Positions 19,129 to 28,971 of a DNA stretch of 64,000 nucleotides are shown in pieces (the first letter of the stretch is position 1; each line of letters begins with the position of its first letter). The notes under the pieces are model-generated. The model saw only the letters and a program-made list of their open reading frames with translations, had not been told where the DNA came from and did not search any database. The DNA is from Pseudoxanthomonas indica (GTDB lineage: Bacteria > Pseudomonadota > Gammaproteobacteria > Xanthomonadales > Xanthomonadaceae), in assembly GCF_900167565.1 (NCBI RefSeq), contig NZ_FUZV01000001.1:620001-684000 (forward strand), in the 5' to 3' direction. Made by a program: the position numbers and the translations under genes.

Positions 19129-19273
19129 GCGCCCTCGGGTAACGCGGCTTTCGCAGCTCGGGCTCCGGCAGAACCTCCATACGGACCTGATCGGGGCCAC
19201 GACCCTCCGTGTGGAAGGGCCGAAGTCGCCCCCTCGCGCTGCCTTGTGATGCAGGCCCCACGGGCCATGGCGC

Positions 19274-19279
19274 TACAAT
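19274..19279 (+). promoter_or_regulatory. -10-like TACAAT six bases upstream of lpxD
   Basis: TACAAT is followed by six bases and then the lpxD ATG, and no Shine-Dalgarno sequence is present. If it acts as a -10 element, the transcript starts at or beside the A of ATG, so lpxD would be translated from a leaderless mRNA. Confidence 0.5.
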
Positions 19280-19285
19280 TGCGCC

Positions 19286-20302
19286 ATGACAGTCACTTCC
19301 TTCACAGCCGCCGACCTGGCCGGGCGCTATGCGCTCGAGTTGCGCGGTGACGGCCAGGTGCGCGTGGAAGGCGTGGGCACCCTGGCCCGGGCCAGCGCCG
19401 GCCAGCTGGCCTTCCTAGCCAACTCGCGCTACCGCTCACAATTGGCCGATTCGGCCGCCAGTGTGGTGGTCCTGCGAGCCGAGGATGCCGACGACGCGCA
19501 GGGCACCACCCTGGTGGCCAAGGATCCCTATGCGGCGTTCGCCAAGATTGCCGCGCTGTTTGAACACCAGCCGGCGCGCCCGCCCGGCATCCATGCCAGC
19601 GCGGTGATCGATCCCAGCGCGCGGATTGCGCCGTCGGCGCATATCGGCCCGTTTGTCAGCATCGGCGCTGACACCGTCATTGGCGATGGCGCCATCATTG
19701 GCCCGCATTGCGTGATTGGCGACCACTGCGTGGTGGGTGCCGGTTGCGAACTGGTCGCGCGGGTGACGCTGGTGGTACGCGTGCGGCTCGGCCAGCGCGT
19801 GCTGATCCATGCGGGCGCGGTATTGGGTGCGGACGGCTTCGGCCTGGCCATGGACGCCGGCCACTGGATCAAGGTGCCGCAACTGGGCGGCGTGGTGGTC
19901 GGCAACGATTGCGAAATCGGCGCCAACACCACCATCGATCGAGGCGCCCTCGACGACACCGTGCTCGAAGACGACGTCCGCCTGGACAACCAGATCCAGA
20001 TTGGCCACAACGTCCACATCGGCGCCCACACCGCCATGGCCGGCTGCAGCGCCGCCGCGGGCAGCGCGCGCATTGGCCGCTACTGCCTGATTGGCGGCGC
20101 CGCCGGCGTGCTCGGCCACCTGGAAATCTGCGACCGCGTGGTGGTGACCGCCATGTCGCTGGTCACCAGTTCCATCCGCGAGCCGGGCGAGTACTCCTCC
20201 GGCACGCCGCTCACCGACAACCGCACGTGGCGCAAGAACGCCGCGCGCTTCAAGCAACTCGACGCACTGGCACGCCGTGTGCTGGCCGCGGACAAGGAAT
20301 GA
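19286..20302 (+). CDS. lpxD: UDP-3-O-acylglucosamine N-acyltransferase
   Basis: Third step of lipid A synthesis, adding the N-linked acyl chain from acyl-ACP. The 338-residue protein has an N-terminal uridine-binding domain, a left-handed beta-helix of hexapeptide repeats from about residue 100, and the catalytic histidine region [18 protein letters not shown]. The C-terminal [25 protein letters not shown] matches the family. It heads an lpxD-fabZ-lpxA-lpxB run with tight junctions. No skp/ompH gene lies between bamA and lpxD, unlike in enterobacteria. Confidence 0.97.
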   Translation: MTVTSFTAADLAGRYALELRGDGQVRVEGVGTLARASAGQLAFLANSRYRSQLADSAASVVVLRAEDADDAQGTTLVAKDPYAAFAKIAALFEHQPARPPGIHASAVIDPSARIAPSAHIGPFVSIGADTVIGDGAIIGPHCVIGDHCVVGAGCELVARVTLVVRVRLGQRVLIHAGAVLGADGFGLAMDAGHWIKVPQLGGVVVGNDCEIGANTTIDRGALDDTVLEDDVRLDNQIQIGHNVHIGAHTAMAGCSAAAGSARIGRYCLIGGAAGVLGHLEICDRVVVTAMSLVTSSIREPGEYSSGTPLTDNRTWRKNAARFKQLDALARRVLAADKE

Positions 20303-20304
20303 AA

Positions 20305-20769
20305 ATGACCGAAACAGAAACTGAAGTGAAGCTGCCGATCGACGTCGTCACCATCCAGAAACTGCTGCCGCACCGCTATCCCTTCCTGCTGGTCGATCGC
20401 ATCGTCGAGCTGGAACCGCACAAGCGCGTGGTCGGCATCAAGAACGTCACCATCAACGAGCCGTTCTTCCAGGGCCACTTCCCCGGCCATCCGGTGATGC
20501 CCGGCGTGCTGGTGGTGGAAGCGCTGGCCCAGGCCGGCGGCGTGCTGACCCAGCTCTCGCGCGGGCTGTCCGGCAGCGATCGCCTGTTCTACCTGGTCAA
20601 GGTCGACAATGTGCGCTTCTCGCGCATGGTCGTGCCCGGCGACGTGCTGGAACTGCACGTGGACATCAAGCGCGTGATCCGCAACATGACCCTGTACAAC
20701 TGCGTGGCCAAGGTGGCCGGCAATGAAGTGGCCAGCTGTGAAGTGCTGTGCGCCGAGACCGTGCAATGA
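20305..20769 (+). CDS. fabZ: 3-hydroxyacyl-[acyl-carrier-protein] dehydratase FabZ
   Basis: Dehydrates beta-hydroxyacyl-ACP in fatty-acid elongation and competes with LpxA for hydroxyacyl-ACP, so its place beside the lpx genes balances phospholipid and lipid A. The hotdog-fold signature [14 protein letters not shown] and the catalytic His/Glu region [22 protein letters not shown] are intact. The start is ATG at 20305, six bases after AAGGA; an upstream ATG at 20299 overlaps the lpxD stop as ATGA but lies directly on the ribosome-binding site. Length 154 residues. Confidence 0.96.
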   Translation: MTETETEVKLPIDVVTIQKLLPHRYPFLLVDRIVELEPHKRVVGIKNVTINEPFFQGHFPGHPVMPGVLVVEALAQAGGVLTQLSRGLSGSDRLFYLVKVDNVRFSRMVVPGDVLELHVDIKRVIRNMTLYNCVAKVAGNEVASCEVLCAETVQ

Positions 20770-21548
20770 ATCCGCTCATCCACCCCAGCGCCGTCATCGA
20801 TCCGGGCGCCCGCCTGGGCGACAACGTCCGCGTCGGTCCGTTCTGCGTGATCGGCGCCGAGGTGGAAATCGGCGAGGGCAGCATCATCGGCCCGCACTGC
20901 TCCATCACCGGCCCCACGCGCATCGGCCGCGACAACCATTTCGTCGGCCACGTGGCGGCGGGCGGTGACCCGCAGGACAAGAAGTTCGCCGGTGAGCGCA
21001 CCGAACTGATCATCGGCGACCGCAATACCATCCGCGAGTTCGTCACCATCAATCGCGGTACCGTCACCGGCACCAGCGTCACCCGCATCGGCAATGACAA
21101 CCTGCTGCTGGCGTACACCCATGTCGCGCATGACTGCGACATCGGCAACCAGTGCGTGTTCTCCAACAACTCCACGCTGGCCGGCCACGTCACCGTCGGC
21201 GACTACGTGATCATGAGCGGCTTTTCCGGCGCCCATCAGTTCTGCCGCATCGGCGCGCACGCCTTCATCGGCATGGGCGCGCTGGTCAATGGCGACGTGC
21301 CGCCCTACACCATGGTCGGCACCGAAGCCCACGGCCGGCCGCGCGGCATCAACAGCGAAGGCCTGAAGCGGCGCGGTTTCGACAGCGAGCGCATCACCGC
21401 GATCAAGCGCGCCTACCGCACCCTGTACGTGGCCGGCCTGCCGCTGGCCGAGGCCAAGCTGCAGTTGGCCGAACAGGCCAGGACCAGCGACGATGTGCGC
21501 GCACTGCTCGATTTCATCGAGGGTGGCGAACGGCCGCTGCTGCGCTGA
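20766..21548 (+). CDS. lpxA: UDP-N-acetylglucosamine acyltransferase
   Basis: First step of lipid A synthesis, O-acylating UDP-GlcNAc. A 260-residue beta-helix trimer protein: hexapeptide repeats from [22 protein letters not shown], catalytic histidine in [19 protein letters not shown], and the C-terminal helical domain ([23 protein letters not shown]). The ATG at 20766 overlaps the fabZ stop as ATGA, and its own stop overlaps the lpxB start by one base, so the three genes are translationally coupled. Confidence 0.97.
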   Translation: MNPLIHPSAVIDPGARLGDNVRVGPFCVIGAEVEIGEGSIIGPHCSITGPTRIGRDNHFVGHVAAGGDPQDKKFAGERTELIIGDRNTIREFVTINRGTVTGTSVTRIGNDNLLLAYTHVAHDCDIGNQCVFSNNSTLAGHVTVGDYVIMSGFSGAHQFCRIGAHAFIGMGALVNGDVPPYTMVGTEAHGRPRGINSEGLKRRGFDSERITAIKRAYRTLYVAGLPLAEAKLQLAEQARTSDDVRALLDFIEGGERPLLR

Positions 21549-22729
21549 TGACCCGCGACGCCGTGCCCGCCCCGACCCGGCTGCGCATTGCCCTGGTGGC
21601 CGGCGAGGCGTCCGGCGATGGCCTGGGCGCCGGGCTGATCACGGCGCTGCGCGAGCGGTTTCCGCACGCGGAGTTTGCCGGCATCGGAGGTGACGGCATG
21701 CGCGCCGCCGGCTGCCAGACCTGGTTCGATGCCAGCGAACTGGCGGTGATGGGCCTGGCCGAAGTCCTGCGCCACCTGCCGCGCCTGCTGCGGCTGCGCC
21801 GCGATTTCCGCCAGCGTGTGCTGGCCTGGCAACCGGACGTGTTTGTCGGCATCGACGCGCCGGATTTCAATCTGGGCGTGGAGCGCTGGTTCAAGCAGCG
21901 CGGCATACGCACGGTGCACTACGTCAGCCCCTCGGTCTGGGCCTGGCGCGAAAAGCGCGCCGAGAAGATCGGCCACAGCGCGGATCGCGTGCTCTGCCTG
22001 TTCCCGATGGAACCGGCGATTTATGCGCGCCACGGCGTCGACGCGCGTTTCGTCGGTCATCCGATGGCCGACGACATGCCACTGCACCCGAATCGCCTGG
22101 CCGCTCGCACCGCGCTGGGCCTGGATCACGTGGCGCCGGTGCTGGCGGTGCTGCCTGGCAGTCGCCTGGGCGAGATCCAGCGCCTGGCCCCCGATTTCCT
22201 GCGCGCCGCGCGGCTGGTGAGCGAACAGATCCCGGGCCTGCAGGTGCTGGTGCCGGCCGCCAACGCCGCCTGCCGGCAGGCCTTGCAGCAGTGGTTGCAG
22301 CAGCCGGGCCTGGACGTGCCGGGCCTGCACCTGCTCGATGGTCAGGCGCGTACTGCGCTCTACGCAGCCGACAGCGTGCTGCTGGCTTCGGGCACCGCCA
22401 CGCTGGAGGCGATGCTGGCCAAGCAACCGATGGTGGTGGGCTACAAGGTGGCGCCGCTGACCTATCGCATCGTCAAGGCGCTGGGCCTGCTCAAGGTGGA
22501 TCGCTACGCGCTGCCCAACGTGCTGGCCGGCGAGGATCTGGCGCCAGAACTGATGCAGGACCAGTGCACGGCCGACAACCTGGCGCGCGCACTGCTGCAC
22601 TGGTTCCGTTCGCCGGAAGACGTGGCCGCGCTGATGCCCAAATACCAGCATCTGCATGAGCAATTGCGCCAGGATGCGTCCGCGCGCGCGGCCGACGCGG
22701 TGGCCGAATTGATTGCCCCCGCGCAATGA
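21548..22729 (+). CDS. lpxB: Lipid-A-disaccharide synthase
   Basis: Glycosyltransferase (family GT19) joining UDP-diacylglucosamine and lipid X to form the lipid A disaccharide; peripheral inner-membrane enzyme. Signatures include [16 protein letters not shown] at the N terminus, [36 protein letters not shown], and [21 protein letters not shown] for nucleotide-sugar binding. The start is ATG at 21548, sharing its A with the lpxA stop codon. Its length of 393 residues is normal. Confidence 0.97.
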   Translation: MTRDAVPAPTRLRIALVAGEASGDGLGAGLITALRERFPHAEFAGIGGDGMRAAGCQTWFDASELAVMGLAEVLRHLPRLLRLRRDFRQRVLAWQPDVFVGIDAPDFNLGVERWFKQRGIRTVHYVSPSVWAWREKRAEKIGHSADRVLCLFPMEPAIYARHGVDARFVGHPMADDMPLHPNRLAARTALGLDHVAPVLAVLPGSRLGEIQRLAPDFLRAARLVSEQIPGLQVLVPAANAACRQALQQWLQQPGLDVPGLHLLDGQARTALYAADSVLLASGTATLEAMLAKQPMVVGYKVAPLTYRIVKALGLLKVDRYALPNVLAGEDLAPELMQDQCTADNLARALLHWFRSPEDVAALMPKYQHLHEQLRQDASARAADAVAELIAPAQ

Positions 22730-22767
22730 ATCCCGCGCGGCGCGCCTTGCCCGCCGCGCCGCTGCCT

Positions 22768-22773
22768 TACAAT
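22768..22773 (+). promoter_or_regulatory. -10-like TACAAT nine bases upstream of the inner rnhB ATG
   Basis: TTACAATC lies nine bases before the ATG at 22783 and no Shine-Dalgarno is present. This resembles the arrangement upstream of lpxD and supports a near-leaderless start for rnhB from inside the lpxB/rnhB junction. Confidence 0.35.
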
Positions 22774-22782
22774 CGCCCCGTC

Positions 22783-23433
22783 ATGCCGCCGTCCGACTCC
22801 CTGTTCCCCGCCCCCGTGTTCCGCCTCGTTGCGGGCGTGGATGAGGCCGGGCGGGGTCCGCTGGCCGGGCCGGTCACGGTGGCGGCGGTGATCCTGGATC
22901 CCAAGCGGCGAATCAACGGCCTCAACGACTCCAAGCAACTGAGCGAAGCCGATCGCGAGAAGCTGTATCCGCGGATCATCGAGCGCGCCATCGCCTGGCG
23001 GATTGAGTTCGTGGACCGCGAGGAAATCGATCGACTCAACATCTTCCACGCCACCATGGAAGGCATGCGTCGCGCGGTGGCGGCGCTCACGCCGGCTGCC
23101 GAGCTGGCGCGCATCGACGGCAATCGCATTCCAGCGCGCATGTCCTGCGCCGCCGAGGCGCTGGTCGGTGGTGATCGCCTGGATCGCGCCATCATGGCTG
23201 CCTCCATCCTGGCCAAGGTGGCGCGCGATCGCGCGATGGTGGAGATGCACGCGCATTTTCCCGAGTACGGCTTTGCGCGACACAAGGGTTACTCCACGCC
23301 GGAGCATTTGTCCGCGCTGATGCAACACGGTCCCTGCGAACATCACCGCCGCAGTTTTGCCCCCGTGCGCGTGGCGCTGGGGCTGCAGGGCGGCAGCGAC
23401 GTCGAACACGACGAAGCAAGCTCGCTCGTCTGA
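22783..23433 (+). CDS. rnhB: Ribonuclease HII
   Basis: Cuts RNA in RNA-DNA hybrids and misincorporated ribonucleotides. The conserved acidic residues lie in [17 protein letters not shown] (D and E), ARIDGNRIP (D) and the [12 protein letters not shown] block (D). The ATG at 22783 gives 216 residues, beginning 15 residues before the first motif as in known homologues. An in-frame ATG at 22726 would overlap the lpxB stop as ATGA and add 19 unconserved residues; either start is possible. Confidence 0.93.
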   Translation: MPPSDSLFPAPVFRLVAGVDEAGRGPLAGPVTVAAVILDPKRRINGLNDSKQLSEADREKLYPRIIERAIAWRIEFVDREEIDRLNIFHATMEGMRRAVAALTPAAELARIDGNRIPARMSCAAEALVGGDRLDRAIMAASILAKVARDRAMVEMHAHFPEYGFARHKGYSTPEHLSALMQHGPCEHHRRSFAPVRVALGLQGGSDVEHDEASSLV

Positions 23434-23693
23434 ACTAAACGCAAGGCAAACACGCCGCGCACGCGCTGACAGTCGGTCACGTGCGGCCCGCTTTGTTGCG
23501 ATCGTTGCAGCGCTGCATCTCCTTTCATCCGATGAACAGGTTCCCCTGTCCTTGGTCATGGCGACTTCCGCCATTCGCGGTGATCGCGTGCAACCGTGCA
23601 AGCTGCACATGCATCCAAGGCAATGGAGGTTTGCATTCCTGCATGGATGCTCCCGCCACGCCCACCGGCCCCCGACGGTCTGCGAGAAACGAC

Positions 23694-23897
23694 ATGAACC
23701 TGCCCCTGCACAACACAGCCACCTACCGCGATGAAGCGGCAGGTCCCGACCTGCCCCCTGCCCCGGCGCCCAAGCCCGACCCGGCTGCCATCGAGCAGCA
23801 CCTGGACGCCAACGAACTGGCCCTGCGCGAACACCAGCGCCACGTGCGTGACGCCAGTTACGCCCCGCCGCCTGTCGACTTCTTCCGCGTGCATTGA
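23694..23897 (+). CDS. Small hypothetical protein, proline/alanine-rich
   Basis: A 67-residue frame, MNLPLHNTATYRDE at the start and PPPVDFFRVH at the end, with a proline-rich stretch (PDLPPAPAPKPDP) and a charged helix (AAIEQHLDANELALREHQRHV). No domain is recognised, and there is no signal peptide or membrane segment. It fills part of the 572-bp rnhB-dnaE gap; GC-rich third positions and a coherent charged helix favour coding, while the weak ribosome-binding site argues against. The 260 bp before it (23434-23693) holds nothing else that can be named. Confidence 0.45.
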   Translation: MNLPLHNTATYRDEAAGPDLPPAPAPKPDPAAIEQHLDANELALREHQRHVRDASYAPPPVDFFRVH

Positions 23898-24005
23898 TCG
23901 CGCCCGAGGCCTGGCCTGCCTGGCTCTGCCGGGTGGGCCAGACTGTCAAGCCTTGCCCCATCCGGACCCCGCCGGTAACCTGCTCCGACAGTCTTCCGAG
24001 CCGGC

Positions 24006-27000
24006 ATGTCCTCGCGCTTCGTTCATCTCCACCTGCACACCGAGTTCTCGTTGGCGGATTCCATCATCCGCGTGCCCGAGAAACCGGATCAGGCCGACCC
24101 GAAAAAGGCCAAGCAGGCCAATCTGCTGAGTCGCGCGGTCGAGCTGCGGATGCCGGCGCTGGCGGTCACTGACCGCAACAACCTGTTTGCCCTGGTCAAG
24201 TTCTACAAGGCCGCCGAAGGCGTGGGCGTCAAACCCATCGCCGGCGCCGATGTGCTGGTCGCCGAAGGCGGCGAAGCGCCCTGGCCGGTCACCCTGTTGT
24301 GCCGCGATCGCGACGGCTATCTGTCGTTGTCGCGCCTGCTCACGCGCGCCTGGATGGAGGGCCACCGCACCGACGGCGTGGCCATTGATCCGCAGTGGTT
24401 GCGCCAAGGCCACCACGGTCTGTTCGCCTTGATGGGGCGGCAGAGCCTGGCCGGCCGTCTGGCGCAGACTGGTCGTCATGATCTGGCCGAACAGCATCTG
24501 GCCGACTGGCAGCGCAGCTTTGGCCAGGACCTGCACCTGGAACTGACCCGCACCCAGCGCGATGGCGAAGAAGCGTTCAATGCTTTCGCCCTGCACGCGG
24601 CCAGTGCGCGCGGCCTGCCGGTGATCGCCAGCAATGACGTGCGCTTCCTGGCGCCGGACGACTTCGACGCGCACGAGGCACGCGTATGCATCGCCTCCGG
24701 GCGCGTGCTCGACGATCCCAAGCGTCCGCGCGAGTACAGCGCCGAGCAATACCTCAAGTCGGCCGATCAGATGGCCGAGTTGTTCGCCGACGTGCCCGAT
24801 GCGATCGACAATACCCTCGCACTGGCGCAGCGCTGCAACATCGAATTGAAGCTGGGCGAGTACGCGTTGCCGGCCTATCCGGTGCCGGCCGACGAAACGC
24901 TGGACAGCTGGATCCGCAGCCAGGCCCATGCCGGCCTGGAACAGCGCCTGGAGAAGCTGCCGCTCGCGCCCAACCATACGCGCCAGGACTACATCAGCCG
25001 CCTGGATTTCGAGCTGGACACCATCATCAAGATGGGCTTCCCCGGCTACTTCCTGATCGTGGCCGACTTCATCCAGTGGGGAAAGAACCACGGCATTCCG
25101 ATCGGTCCGGGCCGTGGTTCCGGCGCCGGCTCGCTGGTCGCCTGGGCGTTGCAGATCACCGATCTGGATCCGCTGCCGTACGGCCTGCTGTTCGAGCGCT
25201 TCCTCAACCCCGAACGCGTGTCGATGCCCGACTTCGACATCGACTTCTGCATGGATCGCCGCGATGAAGTCATCGAATACGTGGCGCGCAAGTACGGCCG
25301 TGATCGGGTCAGCCAGATCATCACCTACGGCACCATGGCGGCCAAGGCGGTGGTGCGCGACTCCGGCCGCGTGCTGGGCTTTCCCTACGGCCTGGTCGAC
25401 AGCGTCGCCAAGCTGATTCCCAACATCCTGGGCGTGAGCCTCAAGGACGCGATGGGCGAAGGCAACAGCGAGATGGCCTCGCAGGAACTGATTGAACGCT
25501 ACAACAGCGAAGACGACGTACGCGATCTGATCGATCTGGCGCGCCAGCTCGAAGACCTGACCCGCAATGCCGGCAAGCATGCCGGCGGCGTGGTCATCTC
25601 GCCCTCGCCGCTGTCGGACTTCTGCCCGCTGTACGCCGAACATGACGAAGGCGGCCGCGGCAAATCGCCGGTCACCCAGTTCGACAAGGACGACGTGGAA
25701 GCGATCGGCCTGGTCAAGTTCGACTTCCTCGGCCTGCGCACGCTGACCATCATCGACTGGGCGGTCAAGGCCATCAACGTGCGCCATGCGCGCGCGGGCG
25801 TGCCGCCGGTGGATATCGCCACGCTGCCGCTGGACGACGCCAAGACCTACAAGACCATCTTCGCTTCGGGCAATACAGGCGCGGTGTTCCAGTTCGAATC
25901 CTCGGGCATGCGCCGGCTGTTGAAGGACGCCAAGCCTGACCGCTTCGAAGATCTGATCGCGCTGGTTTCGCTGTACCGCCCCGGCCCGATGGATCTGATT
26001 CCTTCCTTCGTCGACCGCAAGCACGGCCGCGAGGAAGTGGAGTACCCGGATCCCCGCGTCGAACGCATCCTGAAAGACACCTACGGCATCATGGTGTACC
26101 AGGAGCAGGTCATGCAGATGGCGCAGATCGTCGGCGGCTACTCGCTGGGCGGCGCGGATCTGTTGCGCCGTGCGATGGGCAAGAAGGTGCCGGCGGAAAT
26201 GGCCAAGCACCGCGAGATTTTCCGCGAGGGTGCGGGCAAGGACGGGGTCAGCGAAGCCAAGGCCGACTCCATCTTCGACCTGATGGAAAAGTTCGCCGGC
26301 TACGGCTTCAACAAGTCGCACGCCGCCGCCTACGCGCTGGTCAGCTACCAGACGGCGTGGCTCAAGTGCCACTATCCGGCCGAGTTCATGGCCGCGGTGA
26401 TGTCCTCGGACATGGACAACACCGAAAAGGTCGTGGGTTTCCTGGATGAAGCGCGCGGCCTGGGCCTGACCGTGCTGCCGCCGGAAATCAACCATTCGGC
26501 CTACATGTTCGAGGCTACTGATCCGCGCACGATCCGCTACGGTCTCGGCGCGATCAAGGGCGTCGGCCAGGGCCTGTGCGAAGGCATCGTCGCCGAGCGC
26601 CTGCAGGGCGGCGAATACGCCAACCTGCTCGACTTCTGCAAGCGCGTCGATTCGACCAAGCTCAACCGGCGCGCGCTGGAAGCGATGGTCAATGCCGGCG
26701 CGCTGGATGCGCTGGGCCGCAATCGCGCCTCGCTGATGCTGCAGTTGCCGGAAGTGATGAAGGCGACCGACCAGCTGGCCAAGGAACGCGCCGCCGGACA
26801 GAACTCGCTGTTCGGCGGGGGTGCGGCCGCGCCGGCGCTGGAAGTGGTGCTGCCGGAGGTGGACGAGTGGCCGCTGTCGCAGGTCCTCACCGGCGAGCGC
26901 GAAACCCTGGGCCATTACCTCAGCGGCCACCCGATGGATCCCTATCGCGAGGATCTGCGTTCGGTGGTGGGCAGCGATCTCGGCGACCTGGACAAGATCT

Positions 27001-27569
27001 GGAGCCAGCAGCCGGCCGGCGAAAAGAAGGGCTGGCGCCCGGAAGTCAGCGCGGTGGTGGCCGGCCAGGTGGTGGGCGTGCGCCGCAAAGGCGACAGCCA
27101 GATGTTCGTGCAACTGGAAGACGGCCGCGGTCGCATCGAGTGCAGCGTGTTCTCCGATGCCGCCGCCGAGATTGGCCCGCTGCTGACCCGCGATCGCATC
27201 CTGATCGTCAAGGGCGGCCTGCGCGAAGACGAATTCAATGGCGGCTACAGCCTGCGCATCCGCCAGTGCTGGGACTATGCGCAGCTGTGCGCGCAGCAGG
27301 CGCAGCGGCTGTCGCTGCGCATCGACCTGCGCGAGCGCGGCGCCTGGTCGCGCGTGGACGCCCTGCTGCAGCGCCATCGCCCGGGCGGTACGCCGCTGCG
27401 GCTGGACCTGGTGCTGCCCTCTGGCGAGCGCGCCACGGCCGGCATGCTCGACCTCAACGGCGCCATGTCGGTCCGGGTGGATGCCGAGCTGCTGGACACA
27501 TTGCGCGCCACGCCGGGCGTGCGCGCGGTCAAGCTGGCCCTGGGTCGCCCCTGGGCCACGGGCGGCTAA
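24006..27569 (+). CDS. dnaE: DNA polymerase III subunit alpha
   Basis: Catalytic polymerase of the replicative holoenzyme. The 1187-residue protein has an N-terminal PHP domain (FVHLHLHTEFSLADS), the C-family polymerase palm with the catalytic aspartates in MPDFDIDFCMDRRDE, the conserved RPGPMDLIPSFVDRKHGRE and GYGFNKSHAAAYALVSYQTAWLK regions, and a C-terminal OB-fold/tau-binding part (SAVVAGQVVGVRRKGDSQMFVQLEDGRGRIE). The order rnhB-dnaE-accA is conserved in gammaproteobacteria. The start is the first ATG; a Shine-Dalgarno is not evident. Confidence 0.98.
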   Translation: MSSRFVHLHLHTEFSLADSIIRVPEKPDQADPKKAKQANLLSRAVELRMPALAVTDRNNLFALVKFYKAAEGVGVKPIAGADVLVAEGGEAPWPVTLLCRDRDGYLSLSRLLTRAWMEGHRTDGVAIDPQWLRQGHHGLFALMGRQSLAGRLAQTGRHDLAEQHLADWQRSFGQDLHLELTRTQRDGEEAFNAFALHAASARGLPVIASNDVRFLAPDDFDAHEARVCIASGRVLDDPKRPREYSAEQYLKSADQMAELFADVPDAIDNTLALAQRCNIELKLGEYALPAYPVPADETLDSWIRSQAHAGLEQRLEKLPLAPNHTRQDYISRLDFELDTIIKMGFPGYFLIVADFIQWGKNHGIPIGPGRGSGAGSLVAWALQITDLDPLPYGLLFERFLNPERVSMPDFDIDFCMDRRDEVIEYVARKYGRDRVSQIITYGTMAAKAVVRDSGRVLGFPYGLVDSVAKLIPNILGVSLKDAMGEGNSEMASQELIERYNSEDDVRDLIDLARQLEDLTRNAGKHAGGVVISPSPLSDFCPLYAEHDEGGRGKSPVTQFDKDDVEAIGLVKFDFLGLRTLTIIDWAVKAINVRHARAGVPPVDIATLPLDDAKTYKTIFASGNTGAVFQFESSGMRRLLKDAKPDRFEDLIALVSLYRPGPMDLIPSFVDRKHGREEVEYPDPRVERILKDTYGIMVYQEQVMQMAQIVGGYSLGGADLLRRAMGKKVPAEMAKHREIFREGAGKDGVSEAKADSIFDLMEKFAGYGFNKSHAAAYALVSYQTAWLKCHYPAEFMAAVMSSDMDNTEKVVGFLDEARGLGLTVLPPEINHSAYMFEATDPRTIRYGLGAIKGVGQGLCEGIVAERLQGGEYANLLDFCKRVDSTKLNRRALEAMVNAGALDALGRNRASLMLQLPEVMKATDQLAKERAAGQNSLFGGGAAAPALEVVLPEVDEWPLSQVLTGERETLGHYLSGHPMDPYREDLRSVVGSDLGDLDKIWSQQPAGEKKGWRPEVSAVVAGQVVGVRRKGDSQMFVQLEDGRGRIECSVFSDAAAEIGPLLTRDRILIVKGGLREDEFNGGYSLRIRQCWDYAQLCAQQAQRLSLRIDLRERGAWSRVDALLQRHRPGGTPLRLDLVLPSGERATAGMLDLNGAMSVRVDAELLDTLRATPGVRAVKLALGRPWATGG

Positions 27570-27649
27570 GCACCAGCCTGGTGCCATCCCTCTCGGTATG
27601 GAACGGCCGACCGGGGTAAACTCCCCGCTTTCCGGCCCACGGCCCGCTG

Positions 27650-28609
27650 ATGAACCCGAACTACCTGGATTTCGAACAACCCATCGCCGACCTGGAATCC
27701 AAGATCCAGGAGCTGCGCAATGCCAGCACCGGTCCGGCGGTGAACGTGGACGCCGAAGTCCATGCGCTGCAGGACAAGCTGCGCATCCGCACCGCCCAGA
27801 TCTTCCGCGACCTCAGCCCCTGGCAGGTCTCGCAGCTGGCGCGCCACCCGGCCCGCCCGTACACGCTGGACTACATCCGGGTGTTCTGCGACGAATTCCA
27901 GGAACTGGCCGGCGACCGTGCCTTTGCCGACGACAAGGCGATTGTCGGCGGCCTGGGCCGCATCGATGGCCGCGCCGTGGTGATCATCGGTCACCAGAAG
28001 GGCCGCGACACCAAGAGCAAGATTGCCCGCAACTTCGGCATGCCCCGCCCCGAGGGCTATCGCAAGGCGCTGCGCCTGATGAAGCTGGCCGAGCGCTTCA
28101 AGCTGCCGCTGCTCACCTTCATCGACACCCCCGGCGCCTATCCCGGCGTGGGCGCGGAAGAACGCGGCCAGTCCGAGGCCATCGCCCGCAACCTGCTGGA
28201 AATGGCCGAGTTGAAGATTCCGATCATCTGCACGGTGATCGGCGAAGGCGGTTCCGGCGGCGCGCTGGCGGTGGGCGTGGGTGATCGCACGATCATGCTG
28301 GAGTACAGCACCTACTCGGTGATCTCGCCGGAGGGCTGCGCTTCGATCCTGTGGAAGTCGGCCGACAAGGCCAAGGACGCCGCCGAACAACTGGGCTTGA
28401 CCGCCAAGCGCCTGCATTCGCTGGGCCTGGTCGACAAGGTCATCCGCGAACCGATTGGCGGCGCGCACCGCAACCCGCGGCAGATGGCCACGCGCCTGAA
28501 GGCCGTGCTGCTCAACGAGCTGGATGCGCTGGAACAGCTGCCGGTCGACGAGCTGCTGGAGCGTCGCTACGAGCGCCTGCGCGGCTACGGCGCGTACGAA
28601 GCCGCCTGA
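27650..28609 (+). CDS. accA: Acetyl-CoA carboxylase carboxyltransferase subunit alpha
   Basis: With AccD forms the carboxyltransferase that makes malonyl-CoA. The 319-residue protein begins [21 protein letters not shown] and carries the crotonase-fold signature regions [48 protein letters not shown] and [17 protein letters not shown]. It follows dnaE by 80 bp, the normal order. The ATG at 27650 aligns with family members. Confidence 0.98.
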   Translation: MNPNYLDFEQPIADLESKIQELRNASTGPAVNVDAEVHALQDKLRIRTAQIFRDLSPWQVSQLARHPARPYTLDYIRVFCDEFQELAGDRAFADDKAIVGGLGRIDGRAVVIIGHQKGRDTKSKIARNFGMPRPEGYRKALRLMKLAERFKLPLLTFIDTPGAYPGVGAEERGQSEAIARNLLEMAELKIPIICTVIGEGGSGGALAVGVGDRTIMLEYSTYSVISPEGCASILWKSADKAKDAAEQLGLTAKRLHSLGLVDKVIREPIGGAHRNPRQMATRLKAVLLNELDALEQLPVDELLERRYERLRGYGAYEAA

Positions 28610-28627
28610 GTCGCAAACAGCACATCC

Positions 28628-28658
28628 CGGTCAGCACGAACCCGATTCCTGCTGACCG
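28628..28658 (+). other. Hairpin downstream of accA without T-run
   Basis: CGGTCAGCA (28628-28636) pairs with TGCTGACCG (28650-28658) over nine bp around a 13-base loop, 19 bp after the accA stop. No T-run follows, so it may be a Rho-independent remnant, a processing site or chance. Confidence 0.3.
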
Positions 28659-28751
28659 CAGCTGCCCCTGCGACCGCAGGTCGCGTACCTCCATGGCGGC
28701 ACGGGACTACGATGCACTTGCCGGCCACTGCCGGCATGCCGGGGAAGGCTC

Positions 28752-28937
28752 ATGGATCTCATGCACCCGTGGTGGTGGTTGCCGCTGCTGCTGTTTGTCG
28801 TGCCGCTGATCGTGGCGCTGATCTACAACCGCCTGCGCTGGCACAAGCGCGGGGTCAACCAGAACTGGGTACTGGCCTTGTTCGTCAGCGTCTGCTGGAT
28901 CTCGGGCTTCATCGTCATCCTCAACGCCGTGCGCTGA
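28752..28937 (+). CDS. Small two-helix membrane protein
   Basis: A 61-residue frame with two hydrophobic segments, WWWLPLLLFVVPLIVALIY near the N terminus and WVLALFVSVCWISGFIVIL near the C terminus, joined by a basic loop (NRLRWHKRGVNQN). This layout implies an inner-membrane hairpin with both ends on the same side. GGGGAAGG just before the ATG gives a plausible ribosome-binding site. It lies between accA and tilS on the same strand. No family is recognised and the function is unknown. Confidence 0.6.
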   Translation: MDLMHPWWWLPLLLFVVPLIVALIYNRLRWHKRGVNQNWVLALFVSVCWISGFIVILNAVR

Positions 28938-28971
28938 GCAGCGGGGGCGCGCAGGCCCTAGACTGCTCGCC

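Noticed and set aside
23946-27587. Antisense open frame of 1213 codons over dnaE, and similar long frames opposite glnD (1366-3789), bamA (16665-18302) and yhdP (37236-39872)
   Set aside because: These are low-complexity His/Gln/Arg/Ala-rich products of high-GC third-position bias opposite well-identified genes, with no domain or ribosome-binding site.
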